Shown here: positions 35,001 through 43,101 of the stretch, piece by piece | Layout of the letters: each line of letters starts with the position of its first letter | How positions within the stretch are numbered: the stretch's first letter is position 1 | From: Joostella atrarenae | GTDB lineage: Bacteria > Bacteroidota > Bacteroidia > Flavobacteriales > Flavobacteriaceae | Direction of reading: 5' to 3' | Assembly: GCF_021764745.1 (NCBI RefSeq) | Contig: NZ_JAETXX010000006.1 | Span: forward strand, 124,001 to 188,000 | Length of the DNA: 64,000 nt | Made by a program: the position numbers and the translations under genes | The notes under the pieces: generated by a model | Told to the model about the DNA's origin: nothing | The model's input: only the letters and a program-made list of their open reading frames with translations | Databases searched by the model: none

Positions 35001-35542
35001 GGGTGACACCAAGCAGGGTTCGCTCCAGAAATTAGAAAACAGTCAGCCAATTCGATGTCTTCATAACCAATTGGAACGGAGTCTTCTCCAAAAGTTTTTT
35101 TATAACCAACAACTGCAGAACTCATGCATAATCTAGAGTTGGTGTCGATATTATTGGTACCTAGAAACCCTTTTGTTAGTTTATTGGCAATATAGTATTC
35201 TTCGGTTAAACACTGCCCAGAAACATAGAAACCTACGCTATCTGGACCGTGTTTTTTTATAATTGATTTAAAAACAGAAGCAGCCCTTTCCATGGCATCA
35301 TCCCAAGAAACACGCTCTCTAGGATGTGATTTACTCCATCGCATTTCTGGATATAAAATTCTATCAGAAGTATCGTTGGCTACATAGTGAAGGTTCATCC
35401 CTTTTGAGCATAACATCCCCTTATTCACTGGATGATCTTTATCTCCTTCCACATGAACTTTGTTTTGAGCATCTTTTTTTATTATTATGCCACAGCCAAC
35501 GCCACAATAGGAACAGGTAGTTTTTACTTCTTCTTTCAGCAT
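32021..35542 (-). CDS. Assimilatory nitrate reductase fused to FAD/NAD(P)H reductase and BFD domains
   Basis: This is a 1173-aa cytoplasmic fusion. Residues 1-690 form a NasA/NapA-type molybdopterin oxidoreductase: [4Fe-4S] ligands C10, C13, C17, C45 (CSYCGVGC...CSKG) and likely Mo ligand C139 (NSRLCMSSAV). Residues from about 700 are an FAD-dependent pyridine nucleotide reductase (IIVVGAGAAAF; VVIVGGGLLGLELAAAL; IYAIGEIAQ). The last 60 residues carry a BFD-type [2Fe-2S] domain (CSCSQ...GLGCGSC). It combines the usual catalytic and electron-transfer subunits in one chain, so NAD(P)H could feed nitrate directly. No signal peptide is present. It follows narK and precedes the rubredoxin-tailed gene (11 nt). 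Confidence 0.93.
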   Translation of the reverse strand: MLKEEVKTTCSYCGVGCGIIIKKDAQNKVHVEGDKDHPVNKGMLCSKGMNLHYVANDTSDRILYPEMRWSKSHPRERVSWDDAMERAASVFKSIIKKHGPDSVGFYVSGQCLTEEYYIANKLTKGFLGTNNIDTNSRLCMSSAVVGYKKTFGEDSVPIGYEDIELADCFLISGANPAWCHPILFRRLEKHKEENPNVKVIVIDPRKTDSAKFADLHLQLIPGTDVVLHNAIGRRLLERGLIDYNFIKNHTEDFQKYKEQILGISIKKAAKICGVPENDIKKAADMIGLAKGFISMWAMGLNQSVVGTDKNFSLLNLSLITGQIGKPGAGPFSLTGQPNAMGGREVGGMANLLAVHKNLFNEEHRKEVAQFWGVNSISGKPGYTATEMFDALEKGKLKAVWIVCTNPLVSMPNVRRVEKALKNAKFVIVQDISHKSDTTKMADLLLPAAGWLEKEGTMTNSERRISYLPKVINAPGEARPDVEILCDFANKMGFRGFNYNATEEIYKEYCAMTKGTNIDISFLNYDRLKNEGTMQWPVPAYRHKGTTRLFEDKKFYTPSQKAIFNVPYSTENASIQPSSEYPLILTTGRVRDQWHTMTKTGKVSRLHTHYPTPVLEINPVDAYLYGIKNGDVSEIKSKNGVVRLRAKVTDSVREGVIFIPMHWGKVLKSDLNRANNLTNTIVDPQSKEPDFKFTAVAVSKYKKQREKIIVVGAGAAAFRFIQNYREHTIHHEIHAFSEEPHPFYNRVLLPEYITEELSWEQLQKLKENELSKLKITLHGSTSIVSIDKENKHIKDSYGNIHQYDRLVLATGSRAFVPNDVQLELPGRFTMRSKSDADNFKSHLENTNLPTEERHVVIVGGGLLGLELAAALKHQGVKITIVQRSSRLMERQLDKTSSKLLALDVQERGVQIYFDNEVSTVFDDDENGDLSITLKSGKNFNAHAIVYAIGTRPNIEIAKHAGIDCGRGIKINQHLQSSDPSIYAIGEIAQFNNELFGITSAAEEQANILANFIAGDISSGYKGSVLMNILKFNDLNLCSIGDINVPENDTSYEEIIFMDATKRYYKKCIVKDDLLVGAILMGDKNEFAEFKEMIEGKMELSDKRNTLLRGATNTKPVMGNLVCSCSQVGVGNIEEVIRNGCSDFTELCKQTGAGLGCGSCKTEVRELLKNSSVLA

Positions 35543-35711
35543 TTTACTTTTGTTTTGCTACTCGTTAGTAGTAATTGCTCGATTTTATATGATCGACCTA
35601 TTTCAATTTCCGATAATTTTTCCTCAAATAAAACAGAGAGACTTCATTATTACGGATGTTATAATTATATAGTATCTAGATTCTTATATTCTTAATTTAT
35701 GGGTATAGATA

Positions 35712-37136
35712 TTATCCATTTGCAGTAGCCAATTCTCCAGAAGCCTGCTTTAATTCTCTTTGAGCTATTTTTTCATCTTGAGCTGAGAATCTTATCGCTA
35801 AGGCACATAATCCTGTTACTACTACCAACATACCTATCATTAAGTAACCACTAGAAACCGCTGAAGCAGCAGCTTCTGATTGGGCAGCTTTTATGGCGGC
35901 TTCACCCATTCCTTGATGATCTGCAATGGCAATTTTTTCTGCTACTGCAGATTTAGACTTTAATAAAATAGCAGCAAGAAAAGCTCCTACATTTCCACCT
36001 GCACCTACAATCCCAGAAATAGATCCAATAGCTTTTTTATTGATAAATGGTACAACAGAAAATGTTGCGCCTTCCGCCATCTGAACAGATAAACTAAAAG
36101 CTATTAAGAATATAATTCCAGCAATTAAGCTTGTCATTGTAGAAAATATAGTAAGCATCAAACCTTCTACCGTAAGGATGGCTACTAGAAATAGAACGCG
36201 TCCTCGGAGGCCTTTACTTTTTCCAAACTTATCCCCGAAAAACCCGCCAAGAGTACGAGCAAAAATATTCATTAGAGCAAATGATAAGACAATATTACCT
36301 GCTGTAATTCTTTCTAGCTGAAATGTGTTTTGTAAATAATCGTCCATCGTTCCATATACTGTAAGTTCAATTCCGAAACACGAAGCATAAACGATAAATA
36401 AAATCCAAACTCTATAATCTTTAATAGCTTCAAGGAAACCAACTTCATCCCTTTTCCCTTTAGGTATTTTTTTACCTTTTTCTCTAAGTTCCTTTATATT
36501 ACCTTCTGGAGTATCTTGAGTAAAGAAATAATATGCAATTCCCATTAAGAAGCATACAGTACCAGCTATAACCATTGCATAGCGCCATGCCTCAGTTTCT
36601 GCAACACCAAAACCGATAACAGCCGCTGCAATAAGTGGCATTCCTAGTCGGTTTGCTCCACCACCAAGATTACCCCATCCTGCAGAAGTAGCATTTGCTG
36701 TTCCCACAACATTTGAAGCGAACATCAAAGAGGTATGTACTTGTGTAATTACAAAAGAAGCTCCTATAAAGCCAATAAAAAATCTACATAATAAGAATTG
36801 AAATGGTGTTTGTACCAATCCGCTTAATATAACAGGAATAGACCCTAATACTAAAAGCCATGTGTAACATAATCTTGGACCATATTTATCACATAATTTT
36901 CCGATTAGCAAACGTGCAAATACAGTTCCTGTTACAGCTAGAATAACGGCATTCCATTTTTGATCTGGAGATAATCCTAGTTCTCTTACCACATCGGGCA
37001 TGAAGGGCACAATACCAAACCATGCGAAGAAACACATGAAAAAGGCAATGGAAGACATCCAAAATGTTCTTATTGGAATACTTCTTAGATCTGTTAAATT
37101 TAACTTGGTCGCTTTAGTTGTAACTGTTGTTTTCAT
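35712..37136 (-). CDS. narK: NarK-type nitrate/nitrite transporter
   Basis: This is a 474-aa inner membrane MFS protein of the nitrate-nitrite porter family with 12 transmembrane helices. The helix 5 nitrate signature reads GWGNLGGGANRLGMPL and is partly repeated as GIVGAGGNVGAFLAAIL; FFAWFGIVPFMP in helix 1 is typical. It imports nitrate (or exchanges nitrite) for the reductase encoded 169 nt downstream on the same strand; no terminator is seen between. The promoter carries a NarL-like heptamer pair joined to the -7 box. Length normal. Confidence 0.94.
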   Translation of the reverse strand: MKTTVTTKATKLNLTDLRSIPIRTFWMSSIAFFMCFFAWFGIVPFMPDVVRELGLSPDQKWNAVILAVTGTVFARLLIGKLCDKYGPRLCYTWLLVLGSIPVILSGLVQTPFQFLLCRFFIGFIGASFVITQVHTSLMFASNVVGTANATSAGWGNLGGGANRLGMPLIAAAVIGFGVAETEAWRYAMVIAGTVCFLMGIAYYFFTQDTPEGNIKELREKGKKIPKGKRDEVGFLEAIKDYRVWILFIVYASCFGIELTVYGTMDDYLQNTFQLERITAGNIVLSFALMNIFARTLGGFFGDKFGKSKGLRGRVLFLVAILTVEGLMLTIFSTMTSLIAGIIFLIAFSLSVQMAEGATFSVVPFINKKAIGSISGIVGAGGNVGAFLAAILLKSKSAVAEKIAIADHQGMGEAAIKAAQSEAAASAVSSGYLMIGMLVVVTGLCALAIRFSAQDEKIAQRELKQASGELATANG

Positions 37137-37156
37137 AATACTTAAATTTACATTTA

Positions 37157-37178
37157 TAAAATTAAGTATTAATACGTA
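37157..37178 (-). promoter_or_regulatory. NarL-like site fused to the narK -7 box
   Basis: On the minus strand, TACGTAT and ATACTTA with a TA spacer (37178 to 37163) end in the TA opening the -7 box TAATTTTA (37164 to 37157), 20 nt before the narK ATG. It has the same architecture as the porin and nirB promoters. Confidence 0.65.
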
Positions 37179-37336
37179 ATAATTAAAATATAAATTAAGT
37201 ATTTAAGTAGAATTATCAAATTGAAAATTTTGACAATCAAAATTGAAATATTTGTAATTCAGTAGAATAAAATATGAAAATAGTGGAAACTAGCTAGAGA
37301 GTTAATTGTTTAAATACGTAGTTTTTAGCGTTTAAG

Positions 37337-37996
37337 TTAAAGGAGATTATAAGTATTAGCTTTATTCGCAAGTTCCATTTGATTCTTTACATCTAATTTT
37401 TTCATTAGATTAAATCGATGTACTTCAGCAGTTCTTTTACTTATTTTAAGTTCTTCCGCAATTTCTTTATTACTTAGTCCTTTTAATACATGAGTAAGTA
37501 TTTGCTTTTCTCTTTTGGTAAGATTAAAGTCATTTTCAGTAGTCGCTGTGTTAGTGGACAACTTAGGCTTTCCATCAACAAAATTATTAATGATGATAGA
37601 AGAAACATCTCCAGTAAAATATTTTCCGCCTTCGGCAACGGTATGTAACGCCTTTATAAATTCTTCTTTACTGGCACCTTTTAATAAGTATCCATCTGCT
37701 CCAGCTTGAATCGATTTAACTACGTATTCTTCAGAATCATGCATGGAGAGTACTAATGCTTTTACTTCTGGAGTTGTTTTTTTTAACTGCTGAACAACTT
37801 CAATCCCATTCATTTCGGGCATTCTAATATCTACGACTAACAGATCAGGCTTATTTTTAGCAATGATTTCTAAAGCTTCTTTACCATTCGAAGCTTCATC
37901 GATTACATTTATTGATTTATCATCTTCCAATAAAGATTTTATCCCATCTCTAACTAGAACATGATCGTCTGCTAGAATAATATTAATTTGCTCCAT
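37337..37996 (-). CDS. NarL-type response regulator
   Basis: This is a 219-aa response regulator of the NarL/FixJ class. The receiver (1-120) has D10/D11, phospho-acceptor D56 (VVDIRMP) and lysine in LLKGAS. The C-terminal LuxR-type HTH (about 150-215) reads LTKREKQILTHVLKGLSNKEIAEELKISKRTAEVHRFNLMKKL. It is the likely partner of the NarX-like kinase at 40197-42008, although a lipoprotein gene lies between them. I infer that it binds the 7-2-7 heptamer sites before porin, narK and nirB. Its own upstream region has inverted half-sites TAAGTAC (38015-38021) and ATACTTA (38036-38042), suggesting autoregulation. Confidence 0.92.
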   Translation of the reverse strand: MEQINIILADDHVLVRDGIKSLLEDDKSINVIDEASNGKEALEIIAKNKPDLLVVDIRMPEMNGIEVVQQLKKTTPEVKALVLSMHDSEEYVVKSIQAGADGYLLKGASKEEFIKALHTVAEGGKYFTGDVSSIIINNFVDGKPKLSTNTATTENDFNLTKREKQILTHVLKGLSNKEIAEELKISKRTAEVHRFNLMKKLDVKNQMELANKANTYNLL

Positions 37997-38050
37997 AGTT
38001 GTTATCGTAGAATCTAAGTACGAAAATACGAAATAATACTTAATTTAATA

Positions 38051-40126
38051 TTATAGCGATACATTAGGTTCGATAAAAAAATTGGCTCTACAGCTAGTGT
38101 AACTATCTAACTCTTCTCTTTTAAAGTAACTAGAAATAATTATTAGTTTGCCTTTGTAATCATTAAATGTGGCCATAGGATACCCCAGCGTTGGATATGT
38201 ATCATACTGGTATTGATTACGCCGTTTAATAACAATTAATTGCTTATTGAAATTTTCATGATTAGTAGAGATATCATCATGATTAGCAGCGTAAAGTTCG
38301 GTTGCATTTTTGCCCCATCCTAAAAAGTATTCTGGAGCAGAATTAGTCATTACTAATTGAGTTTGATTTACTAGGTATATATCTCCTGTATCTAAGTTAA
38401 AAAGTTCATCAGTAGCAGGTTCATATAAAGTACGTGTTTTCCATTGAGATTGAATGCTTATAGCTGTCTGACCAGTAATATCGATTAGGCCTTGATCATC
38501 TATCTCTATGTTTAGACTATAATTAATTTCTTTATGTCCAAGAAGGAAGTTATTAGTTGATGTAGGAATTAAGTGATAAGCATTTGTACTTAAAATTCTA
38601 TCAAAATGAGGTTTACTATCAATCATAGAGAATCCCTCTGAATCTCTTCGGTAGCTTATAAGATGTGTTTTATTGACAAAAAGATAAATTCCATTATCTA
38701 TATATTCAAAATCACTATAGGTTGTGATTTCATATCCTGATTCACCATTTTCATGTAATAAATTAAGATTGTCAGCATCATATATATGTAAATTGCCATT
38801 ATGATTAACAAATAACTCATTTCCTTGATCAGAATTTATTAATTTCATTTCTATACCGGAATATAGTCTTATTCCAGTTTTTTTAGCAACAACTTTTTTA
38901 GTTTCATAATTATATTTAATAATATTATAACCAGTGCCGTTCTTTTCACCTAATCCATTTAAATATATGTAAGGTGCTTTTGGATCATGAGTAAATTGTT
39001 CAATATTGTAGAGGTCAATTAATCCTTCTCTTTCGAAATCTACTTGTTGTCTTAAGTCTAAGTTCTCATATTCTATAGAGGTATTTCCAAAAATATCCTC
39101 AACATAAACTATATATACTGGATTCTTGATATATGAAAATTCATCCGTGAAGTTTAGGGTTTCTTTTTCGTATATTTTTTTTAAAATCTGGGTGTTTCCT
39201 TCAGATTTTATAGGCTGCGCATCAGGATTATCTCCATATACTAATACAGTGTAATTTGAGAAATATGGGGATTGTGACTCTTCCCACTCTAATTCTACTT
39301 GCTGATTTACTACAGTAGGTTGCTTTAAAAAAATTTCTCTCACATGTAATGACCCAGTAAAAACTTTTTGTAATTCACTTTCCCCTAAAAGACCATTTTC
39401 ATTATATATTTTAAAATAGTAATAAAGCTTATCTTGAATAGGAGGATCTAAATCTATAAAAGAATTAATTTTAATGTCATCAATAGTTTTAATTAGAGTA
39501 GCATTATTTTTTGAAAGGGTAGTGCTTCTATAAATTTCATATCGCTCAAATCCATTTACACCTACATAAGTTTGCCAATTGAACTCAATTTGCTCTATGT
39601 GTTCTTCGTTGGTATTCTGTTCAAAAGTATCAGAATATAAATCTTTATCTTCAGCTGGAGTATATGAGTGAGCAGTAAAACTAAAAATCTGGTCTTGTAA
39701 ACTCGCGCTCACATCCATTTTTATCTTGAATATAAGTGTATTATCTGTAGCTTTAATAATAACAATTTCATCAGACTTTCCATTTGCATCTGTAATTGTA
39801 AGAATACCATTATTTAATTTCCAAGAAGAAGTTATTACATTCGCTGTGCAATTATATGAATCTGAATAGATATATTCTCTGTATTTGCCATCCGAAGTAA
39901 TTGAAGTAAAGTCACTTCCACATTCTGGTCTAGACGGCTGTATTATAGAAATTTCTCCATTATATTCAACTGTACTCATAGCCCAATTGCCAGCGATATC
40001 CTCCATTTTCACAGAAGTTAAAGCATTTGCATAAAACAAATCTTCAGGAGTTTGCTCATCATCTTTATCACATGCATAAAAGATGATTCCTACGAAAAAT
40101 ATAATCAAAATTTTAAAAATCTTCAT
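38051..40126 (-). CDS. Large lipoprotein with lipocalin-like and fibronectin-III-like domains
   Basis: This is a 691-aa exported lipoprotein, lipobox FYAC (Cys19) followed by DKDDE. Residues about 35-150 resemble a lipocalin-like domain (DIAGNWAMSTVEYNGE...SWKLNNGILTITDANGKSDEIVII). Residues about 170-340 contain two fibronectin-III-like beta-sandwiches (IEFNWQTYVGVNGFERYEIYRST; VELEWEESQSPYFSNYTVLVYG). The remainder looks like a beta-propeller of YNYETKKVVAKKT-type strands. Function unknown. It sits between the nitrate sensor kinase and its response regulator on the same strand, 70 nt after the kinase and 54 nt before the regulator, so it is probably expressed with them. Confidence 0.65.
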   Translation of the reverse strand: MKIFKILIIFFVGIIFYACDKDDEQTPEDLFYANALTSVKMEDIAGNWAMSTVEYNGEISIIQPSRPECGSDFTSITSDGKYREYIYSDSYNCTANVITSSWKLNNGILTITDANGKSDEIVIIKATDNTLIFKIKMDVSASLQDQIFSFTAHSYTPAEDKDLYSDTFEQNTNEEHIEQIEFNWQTYVGVNGFERYEIYRSTTLSKNNATLIKTIDDIKINSFIDLDPPIQDKLYYYFKIYNENGLLGESELQKVFTGSLHVREIFLKQPTVVNQQVELEWEESQSPYFSNYTVLVYGDNPDAQPIKSEGNTQILKKIYEKETLNFTDEFSYIKNPVYIVYVEDIFGNTSIEYENLDLRQQVDFEREGLIDLYNIEQFTHDPKAPYIYLNGLGEKNGTGYNIIKYNYETKKVVAKKTGIRLYSGIEMKLINSDQGNELFVNHNGNLHIYDADNLNLLHENGESGYEITTYSDFEYIDNGIYLFVNKTHLISYRRDSEGFSMIDSKPHFDRILSTNAYHLIPTSTNNFLLGHKEINYSLNIEIDDQGLIDITGQTAISIQSQWKTRTLYEPATDELFNLDTGDIYLVNQTQLVMTNSAPEYFLGWGKNATELYAANHDDISTNHENFNKQLIVIKRRNQYQYDTYPTLGYPMATFNDYKGKLIIISSYFKREELDSYTSCRANFFIEPNVSL

Positions 40127-40196
40127 AAAGTGGTATTTTAGGAACTGCTAAAATAAAAATTTTATGATTCTATTTACTTTGGGAGATGAAAATTTT

Positions 40197-42008
40197 CTAA
40201 ATAGGAACATTGATGGTAACTCTCGTGCCTTTTCCAGGGGAAGAATTCATAAATAAACGACCGTTAATGTAATTTATTCGTTCTTTCATAAAAGTGAGTC
40301 CCATTCCTCCTTCACCATTTTCTCTTGGTTTTAATTTATTGGTGTCGAAGCCTTTTCCGTTATCGTCAATAGTGACACTGAGGAGCTCCTTGCTATGGGA
40401 AACAGTGATAATAATATGTGTAGAATCAGCATATTTAATGGCGTTATTTACTGCTTCTTGGGTAATTCTGTAAATATTAATTTCAGCAAGAGAATCTAAG
40501 CGATCACTAAATTCAGTTTTATTAAAAAGTACAATATTCTTACCTGTAAATTTTGCTAGTTCTTGAGTAAGTTTAGAAAGCGCAGGAACAACTCCATGAT
40601 CGGTTAATTCTGGAGGTGTTAAGTTAAATGTAGCTGTTCTAACACCTTTGATTATGTTTGAAGTCAGCTCTTTTAAATGTTCAATTTTTTCGGCTGCTTT
40701 GGCTGTATTTTTAACATCAATACTTTCAATATTAAATTTTAAACCGGTTAACATTTGTCCTATTCCATCATGAATATCTTTGGCAATTCTATTTTGTTCT
40801 TGCTCTTGGTTTTCTATGATTTTTGCTGACAATGTTTTCTGCTGATCAATTTTAGCTTCAAAGCGCTCTTTATTTAGTCGCTCTATCTGTAGTTGTGCTT
40901 TTTTTCGCTCGGTAATCTCAAAACAAATGAGTAGTAATTCTTCCTTTTGATCTCCTGGATGATAAGGGATAACAGACATTTCTAGCCAAATAGCTTCATC
41001 ATTGGTAAGCGTTCCTTTAATTTCTCCTTGCCAGCCTGTATTTTGATTATTACTGATTATGTTTTCTATCTGTTCTTGTTCTTTTTCATCCGTAGAAATA
41101 ATTTCTGAAAACTTTGTTGTTGTACTGAAACTTCTATGATTAAACTTGCTAGAAAACTTACTTCCTAAATGTACCAAATAGCCATCGGGAGTAATACGGG
41201 CAAACAATAATGTTTGTTCCATAACCAAGCTTAAAGCTTTTAACTGGTTAACAGATTTCTCTTTTGCTTGGCTTAAAACATCAGCATTATAAGCCATTTC
41301 TTTAGCCTTTTCTTCGGAAACTAATAGATTTTTAATCGTTTGTTTGGTGCGTTTTGCTGCTGGCCAGAAGATAAATAAAAACTCAGCTAATAAAATTGCA
41401 AGCGTTACCACAAGTAAAATAGATTCTAACTTCTGAAGCTTTTCTACTTTATGAGTTGCTTCTTTGTCGTATTGATTCACAATGCGATCCATAATAGCTA
41501 GAAATTCTTGCTCCTGAATTAATAGAACTTTTATTTCTTGCTGAAAATCATCTTTAAAGATAGTTGCATCTGTATTTGCTTCGTGAAGAATATTATTTAC
41601 TGAAGTCTGAATCTGACTAAAGGAAGGTTGCAACTCATCAAACATCTCTTTTATAGCCTCAGAATTATCACCTTCAATGTGTAAACTGTCATTACCATTT
41701 TGAAGTGATTGATGTGAAGACTCCCAAAGGAGAAGTGTTTTTTTAATCTCAATTAAGGCGTCTTTTTTATCTAAAGAACCTTCTTTATTAGAAAGTAATA
41801 GTACTTCTTTGGTTAGTTTCTGACTCAACATTCGCTGTCTACCAGCAATATTTATAATTTTAGCATCGTCTTGTTGGTCGCTTAAAAACTTACGAACTAA
41901 TAACTGACTTATAATTACGGATAGCGCAATAGCGCTTAAAGCTATAATGTATAGTTGTCTAAGCTTGTTGAAAGTATTTTGGTCTAACGAGTTGACCTTT
42001 GTGCTCAT
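40197..42008 (-). CDS. NarX-like nitrate sensor histidine kinase with PAS domain
   Basis: This 603-aa membrane kinase has transmembrane helices at about 18-40 and 193-215 flanking a periplasmic PilJ-N/NarX-like four-helix sensor. Residues 49-65 read AKIINIAGRQRMLSQKL, equivalent to the NarX/NarQ P-box; Arg59 aligns with the nitrate-binding arginine of NarX. A cytoplasmic PAS domain (about 265-375), a HisKA_3 phospho-acceptor in AKDIHDGIGQMLTGL (His near 412) and an HPK7-type ATPase with EAVNNAIKYA and GGMGLTFMKERI follow. The nearby NarL-type regulator is the expected partner. It follows DUF4202 by 6 nt in the nir operon. Confidence 0.92.
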   Translation of the reverse strand: MSTKVNSLDQNTFNKLRQLYIIALSAIALSVIISQLLVRKFLSDQQDDAKIINIAGRQRMLSQKLTKEVLLLSNKEGSLDKKDALIEIKKTLLLWESSHQSLQNGNDSLHIEGDNSEAIKEMFDELQPSFSQIQTSVNNILHEANTDATIFKDDFQQEIKVLLIQEQEFLAIMDRIVNQYDKEATHKVEKLQKLESILLVVTLAILLAEFLFIFWPAAKRTKQTIKNLLVSEEKAKEMAYNADVLSQAKEKSVNQLKALSLVMEQTLLFARITPDGYLVHLGSKFSSKFNHRSFSTTTKFSEIISTDEKEQEQIENIISNNQNTGWQGEIKGTLTNDEAIWLEMSVIPYHPGDQKEELLLICFEITERKKAQLQIERLNKERFEAKIDQQKTLSAKIIENQEQEQNRIAKDIHDGIGQMLTGLKFNIESIDVKNTAKAAEKIEHLKELTSNIIKGVRTATFNLTPPELTDHGVVPALSKLTQELAKFTGKNIVLFNKTEFSDRLDSLAEINIYRITQEAVNNAIKYADSTHIIITVSHSKELLSVTIDDNGKGFDTNKLKPRENGEGGMGLTFMKERINYINGRLFMNSSPGKGTRVTINVPI

Positions 42009-42014
42009 AATTTT

Positions 42015-42599
42015 TTAAGCTAATGCTCGTTTAATAAGCGATAAACTGTTGTCACTTAGGGGTAATTTTAAAGCTGCTTTATGTCCTTTGTTAGACATTT
42101 TTCCCCATGTTTTCTGAAGTATATCGATAAGTTTTTCATCGGAATGTTTATCAGCAAAATCTTCAAAATAATACTGTAAAAAGACTAAACATATAACATC
42201 TTCTAGCGTTTGTGTTCCTTCATCTTTTTTCAACATTTTTTTTCTAATTAAAAAAGATACTCGCTCAGAGAATTCATCGTCATAACCAACTTCTTTTAAA
42301 ATCTCTGAAGTTACATCAGCATGCATTTTTTTAAGCTCTTCTCTCCATTTTAAGTAGCCAACGCGGTCCATAGGGTAGGAGTTACGCTCTATTTTCCATC
42401 TTTCTATATGTTGTGCTCTTGCTGCAATTTGTAATTCTTCAGTAGCCGTAGGTTCAAAAGAAAGCAACGTCTCCGTCATACGTTGGGAATACAATAATTC
42501 TTTTGGATATGTTTTCCCTTGGTAAGTTTCAGTATTTGGATCTTGAGCGTTTGCACGATCTATTTTTTCAATTGCTTCTTTAAAATTTGGTTGGCTCAT
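42015..42599 (-). CDS. DUF4202 family protein
   Basis: This is a 194-aa all-helical cytoplasmic protein of family DUF4202 with the typical opening FKEAIEKIDRANAQDPN and the conserved AARAQHIERWKIERNSYPMDRVGYLKWREELKKMHA. Several conserved His, Asp and Glu residues (QHIERW, KKMHAD) suggest a metal site, perhaps HD-like; this is inference. The family often accompanies nitrate and nitrite reductase genes, but its function is unknown. It lies 11 nt after nirD and 6 nt before the sensor kinase. Confidence 0.82.
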   Translation of the reverse strand: MSQPNFKEAIEKIDRANAQDPNTETYQGKTYPKELLYSQRMTETLLSFEPTATEELQIAARAQHIERWKIERNSYPMDRVGYLKWREELKKMHADVTSEILKEVGYDDEFSERVSFLIRKKMLKKDEGTQTLEDVICLVFLQYYFEDFADKHSDEKLIDILQKTWGKMSNKGHKAALKLPLSDNSLSLIKRALA

Positions 42600-42610
42600 A
42601 TTTGTGTTTA

Positions 42611-42988
42611 TTAATCTGTGAAGCCAATATACACATTTTCATTTTCAATTTTAACAGGATAAGTAGCAATTTTGTAGTCCTCTCCATTTAAGTTCTCTCC
42701 ATTTTCTAAGGAAAATGTTTTTTTGTGAAGCGGACACGCTACTTTTGGAATTCCGCTTAGATCACCAACCATACCACGAGAAAGTACCATTTCCATTTTA
42801 TGAGGACATAGATTCTGACAAGCATACCAAGCAGATTTTCTCGCAAAATGATACACAGCAATCTGCTTAGATTTATACTTTACACATGCACCGCCATCTT
42901 TAGGGAAGTCGTTTATATTTCCAGCTTTAAACCAATGCATAACTTTGTTTTGTGTGACCGATTGATATTGTTGAAGTAGTTGTTCCAT
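42611..42988 (-). CDS. nirD: Nitrite reductase small subunit (Rieske type)
   Basis: This is a 125-aa Rieske-fold protein partnering NirB. The [2Fe-2S] ligands are complete, CPHK (CQNLCPHKMEMVLSRG) and CPLHKK (VACPLHKKTFSLENG), unlike some enterobacterial NirD that lack them. It starts 113 nt after nirB and is followed closely by DUF4202. The 113-nt gap holds degenerate ACTG/CAGTT-type repeats but no terminator. Confidence 0.93.
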   Translation of the reverse strand: MEQLLQQYQSVTQNKVMHWFKAGNINDFPKDGGACVKYKSKQIAVYHFARKSAWYACQNLCPHKMEMVLSRGMVGDLSGIPKVACPLHKKTFSLENGENLNGEDYKIATYPVKIENENVYIGFTD

Positions 42989-43101
42989 AATTTAAATATT
43001 GCGAGGTTAGTATTGTTTTTTCTGAAATTCCTCAGTTCTCAGTTGACATTATTTTCACAACTAACTATCTGCCAACTGATAAACTGATTACTGTAAACAT
43101 A

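Noticed and set aside
35326-35695. Plus-strand open frames near the nitrate reductase start
   Set aside because: They are antisense to the reductase and composed of low-complexity Phe/Ser/Tyr-rich sequence.
42989-43101. Degenerate CAGTT/ACTG repeats between nirB and nirD as a regulatory element
   Set aside because: The words are irregular, with no clear palindrome or fixed spacing, and resemble common low-complexity intergenic filler.
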